DNA from: JAWVFM01 sp963841455
GTDB lineage: Bacteria; Actinomycetota; Thermoleophilia; Solirubrobacterales; 70-9
Reading direction: 5' to 3'
Assembly (NCBI GenBank): GCA_963841455.1
Contig: CAWJCU010000005.1
Coordinates: forward strand, 1 to 64,000
Length of the DNA: 64,000 nt
Part shown: positions 60,533 through 64,000 of the stretch, piece after piece
How the letters are laid out: every line of letters begins with the position of its first letter
Position numbering within the stretch: the first letter of the stretch is position 1
Notes under the pieces: generated by a model
Database searches by the model: none
The model's input: only the letters and a program-made list of their open reading frames with translations
What the model was told of the DNA's origin: nothing
Made by a program: the position numbers and the translations under genes

Positions 60533-60912
60533 CGGCCACTCGGAGGCGCGCTCTCGCGGGGGCCCTCGTCGCGATCGCTGCGGCCGTGGTCCTCGGTGGT
60601 CCGGCGGGCGCTGCGCCGGGGCCGCCCCGTCTCCTCGTCACAGGGCGCGAGTACGACCTGACCCTGTCGCGGGCGAAGATCGACTCCGGCAACGCGATCG
60701 TCCAGTTCGCGAACGATGGGGAGGACCCGCACGATCTGCGGATCAAGCGCGTGGGCGCGGTCGGCAAAGGCCGGGGCGCGGGGGAGACGGCGCCGGGTGG
60801 GCTGGCGGAGTTCCGGACGAAGGTTCGAACCGGCGCGCGCTACGTGCTCTGGTGCTCGCTCGCCAACCACCGGGCGCTCGGGATGGTGGCGCACCTTCGC
60901 GTTCGCGGATGA
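60529..60912 (+). CDS. cupredoxin-like blue copper protein
   Basis: A 127-residue exported protein. The signal peptide (RRRALAGALVAIAAAVVLG) is followed by a small beta-sandwich with type 1 copper ligands: His in EDPHDLRIKR, and Cys, His and Met in WCSLANHRALGMVAHL. The GTG start overlaps the DUF1501 stop (GTGA). A small extracytoplasmic electron carrier joined to DUF1800/DUF1501 is notable because it suggests a redox role for that pair. Confidence 0.84.
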   Translation: MTATRRRALAGALVAIAAAVVLGGPAGAAPGPPRLLVTGREYDLTLSRAKIDSGNAIVQFANDGEDPHDLRIKRVGAVGKGRGAGETAPGGLAEFRTKVRTGARYVLWCSLANHRALGMVAHLRVRG

Positions 60913-60960
60913 TGGAGGACGGCCACGCAGGGACGGCGGCGGGGTAGAGTGCCGCCCGGC

Positions 60961-61416
60961 ATGGAGGCGAAGAGCTCACCACGCGCGCCCGGCACCGGCT
61001 GGGTCGTGTTTGCGGCGACCCTGTTCCTGATCCTCGGGATCTTCAACGTCATCGATGGCATCGTCGCCATCTCGAAGGACGGGCACTTCGCCGCCGACAA
61101 CCTGTTCGTTGGGGACCTGACGCTCTGGGGGATCATCCTGATGGTCCTCGGCGCGATCCAGCTCCTGGCGTCATTCCAGCTCTACAGCGGGCGCGGGCAG
61201 CTCCTCGGCATCTCGCTCCTCGTCCTCAACCTGGTCGCACAGCTCTTCTTTCTGCCCGCCTACCCGTTCTGGTCGGTGATCGTGATGGTGATCGACGGCG
61301 TGGCGATATACGGCCTCACGGTCTACGGCGAGCACTTCACGTCGGAGCGGTCCTCGGAGCCGCCCACCGAGGAGCGCGACGAGAAAGAGGACGAGGAGCC
61401 CGACGAGAACGAGTGA
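60961..61416 (+). CDS. four-helix membrane protein, DUF7144-like
   Basis: A 151-residue integral membrane protein with four hydrophobic helices (about 13-35, 55-75, 84-102 and 104-122) and a very acidic tail (EERDEKEDEEPDENE). GWVVFAATLFLILGIFNVIDG matches common actinobacterial membrane proteins now labelled DUF7144, from memory. Function unknown. A GTG four codons upstream is an alternative start. Confidence 0.7.
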   Translation: MEAKSSPRAPGTGWVVFAATLFLILGIFNVIDGIVAISKDGHFAADNLFVGDLTLWGIILMVLGAIQLLASFQLYSGRGQLLGISLLVLNLVAQLFFLPAYPFWSVIVMVIDGVAIYGLTVYGEHFTSERSSEPPTEERDEKEDEEPDENE

Positions 61417-61423
61417 GCTCGGC

Positions 61424-62020
61424 TCAGGCCGGGCTCGCGGTGGCGCGCGGCAGAAGCTGCGCTGCGCGGAAGAAAAGGATCGCGCCGATGAGCGTCCAGC
61501 TTGTCGCGGCAGCGGCATTGAGCGCCTCGTCGGTGTTCGGAACGACGTAGGACGCGATTGCCGAAACCCCGAAGGCGACGGAGCCGACCAGGTTCTCCCA
61601 CGCGACTCGCTTCGCGACCCTGTGCCCACCCGCCTCCGGCACCGCGAGCACGCTCGAGACGAGGAAGCAGATCGAGCCGACCGCGTCCGGCGCCCACACG
61701 AGGAGGTTTGTTTCGTGCCCCGACAGGCCGTGCTTCATGGCGGCGAAGGTGCTCATGTTGAAGAAGATCGTGCCCGCGAACTGGACGACCGACGCCCACC
61801 AACCGAGCGAGTCGGGATTGGAGGCCCGGAGCTGCTCGAGCGCCGCCGTCGTGAAGAAGATCGAGCCGACGAAGTAGGTGACGCCGACGATCCCCTGATG
61901 GGCAAGCTTTGCCGCGAACGGGAGCGACGCGACGGCGAAGCAGGCGGACCCGATCATGAAGAGGCGGGAGATCCGCGTCTCCGTGTGGAGGCGGGGCTGC
62001 GCGCCCGGGCGCGAGGGCAT
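61424..62020 (-). CDS. membrane protein, YrhK-like domain
   Basis: A 198-residue protein with about six hydrophobic helices. TYFVGSIFFTTAALEQL and VVQFAGTIFFNMSTFAAM are similar to YrhK-domain membrane proteins. No catalytic residues were recognised. It is convergent with the preceding gene, seven bases apart. Confidence 0.6.
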   Translation of the reverse strand: MPSRPGAQPRLHTETRISRLFMIGSACFAVASLPFAAKLAHQGIVGVTYFVGSIFFTTAALEQLRASNPDSLGWWASVVQFAGTIFFNMSTFAAMKHGLSGHETNLLVWAPDAVGSICFLVSSVLAVPEAGGHRVAKRVAWENLVGSVAFGVSAIASYVVPNTDEALNAAAATSWTLIGAILFFRAAQLLPRATASPA

Positions 62021-62031
62021 GGCTCAGGCGC

Positions 62032-62556
62032 TTACCGGTTGGAGAGCAGCCCGCGCGCCTTGGTGCGGAGGTTGACGGCGCCGAGCATCGCCTTTTCGCC
62101 GGCGGACCCGGCCGGCGGCATCGCGCCGAGCTGGCGCGCCATCTCGGTCGCGTTCATGTAGGCGCGGTTCTCGCGAATGAGGCCGTCGCTGATCGTGAGC
62201 AGGTCGCAGCCCTCCATCTCGACCCGCTCGCCGGTCGCGTTCAGGCCCTCGAACTTGCCCGGTCCGGTGAAGGTTCCCGTGGCCTTCCAGCGGACCGCCG
62301 CCTTGTCGCCGTAGGCGACGATGTCGACGATCTCCATCTTGAAGTCGGGCAAGGCGCGGAACATCGCGCCGAACAACTCTCGGTACCCCTCGGGCGCCCT
62401 CAGGGTCGCCACGCCGTGGATGTAGCCGTAGCCGCCGGGCTCCCAGTGCTCCATCATCACGTCGAGGTCTCGATTGCCCATCGCCTCGAAGTAGGACGTG
62501 GCGACCTGCTTCGCGCTCGCCTTCTTCGCGGTGGACTGCTTCGTCGCCGGGGTCAT
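62032..62556 (-). CDS. SnoaL-like / ester cyclase-family NTF2-fold protein
   Basis: A 174-residue protein. After a Lys/Ala/Thr-rich N-terminus (STAKKASAKQ) comes the NTF2 fold: YFEAMGNRDLDVMMEHWEPG, FRALPDFKMEIVDIVAYGD and VRWKATGTFTGP, the SnoaL-like polyketide-cyclase pattern. The start at 62,556 is the first Met of the family-like region. It follows the YyaL-type gene by 10 bases on the same strand. Confidence 0.78.
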   Translation of the reverse strand: MTPATKQSTAKKASAKQVATSYFEAMGNRDLDVMMEHWEPGGYGYIHGVATLRAPEGYRELFGAMFRALPDFKMEIVDIVAYGDKAAVRWKATGTFTGPGKFEGLNATGERVEMEGCDLLTISDGLIRENRAYMNATEMARQLGAMPPAGSAGEKAMLGAVNLRTKARGLLSNR

Positions 62557-62566
62557 GCGCTGGAAG

Positions 62567-64000
<1,434 letters not shown>

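Overview
The window is very G+C-rich (about 70 percent by eye) and densely coded. The gene content, the CGAAC-N4-GTTC SOS box in front of lexA, the c-di-AMP riboswitch in front of a resuscitation-promoting-factor-like gene, and a group 1h type [NiFe] hydrogenase with actinobacterial accessory genes all point to an actinobacterium. A deep-branching soil lineage such as Thermoleophilia (Solirubrobacterales or Gaiellales) is my best guess. No phage, transposase or CRISPR array was seen.

Layout. 1-4.95 kb: a translationally coupled fatty-acid operon (acpP, fabF, acyl-CoA carboxylase subunit, SGNH hydrolase, MaoC-like dehydratase, fabI). 4.9-10.8 kb: minus-strand secreted proteins, a nitroreductase, and a DUF4331/tatA operon. 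11.2-12.8 kb: a Fur-family regulator and a NiCoT nickel/cobalt permease. 13.0-27.4 kb: the main feature, one minus-strand cluster read as hypC, second hypC-like, hypD, hypE, hhyS, hhyL, NifU-like, DUF5947-like, DUF6084-like, unknown, maturation protease, hypA, hypB, SIS protein, hypF. It predicts oxidation of trace H2 by an oxygen-tolerant enzyme, with nickel uptake and probable nickel-responsive control next door. 27.5-31.5 kb: small conserved protein, antiporter, SDR, two secreted SGNH paralogs. 31.5-34 kb: MBOAT acyltransferase plus DUF459 SGNH protein. 34.5-38.5 kb: ccmE, ccmF, ccmI-like, secG. 38.5-43 kb: truncated solute-binding protein, saccharopine-dehydrogenase-like protein, sugar-phosphate transferase, two SnoaL-like proteins. 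43.1-44.6 kb: tRNA-Leu, lexA, rnpB. 44.6-50.6 kb: DUF2236/TetR pair, kup, and a MarR-controlled yceI operon. 50.6-53.7 kb: P450 and alpha-dioxygenase-like pair. 53.9-57.7 kb: riboswitch-controlled Rpf-like protein, AhpD-like protein, glnA, DUF2945, PhzF. 57.8-60.9 kb: DUF1800/DUF1501/cupredoxin operon. 61-64 kb: membrane proteins, an NTF2-like protein and a YyaL-type protein running off the right edge.

Reading frames. Many genes, above all between 9 and 27.1 kb, read through as one conserved protein only if the frame is changed one to about seven times. Conserved motifs, start/stop overlaps and family lengths survive across these breaks, and hhyL in the middle is intact. I read most breaks as single-base indel errors in the assembly rather than decay, and give each such gene its full inferred span with the breaks described. 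Other signals found by reading: a three-copy 45-46 bp palindromic element placed just after stop codons, paired MarR operator sites on a consensus promoter, a long TetR-type operator, and two genes whose best N-termini need a CTG start or an indel.
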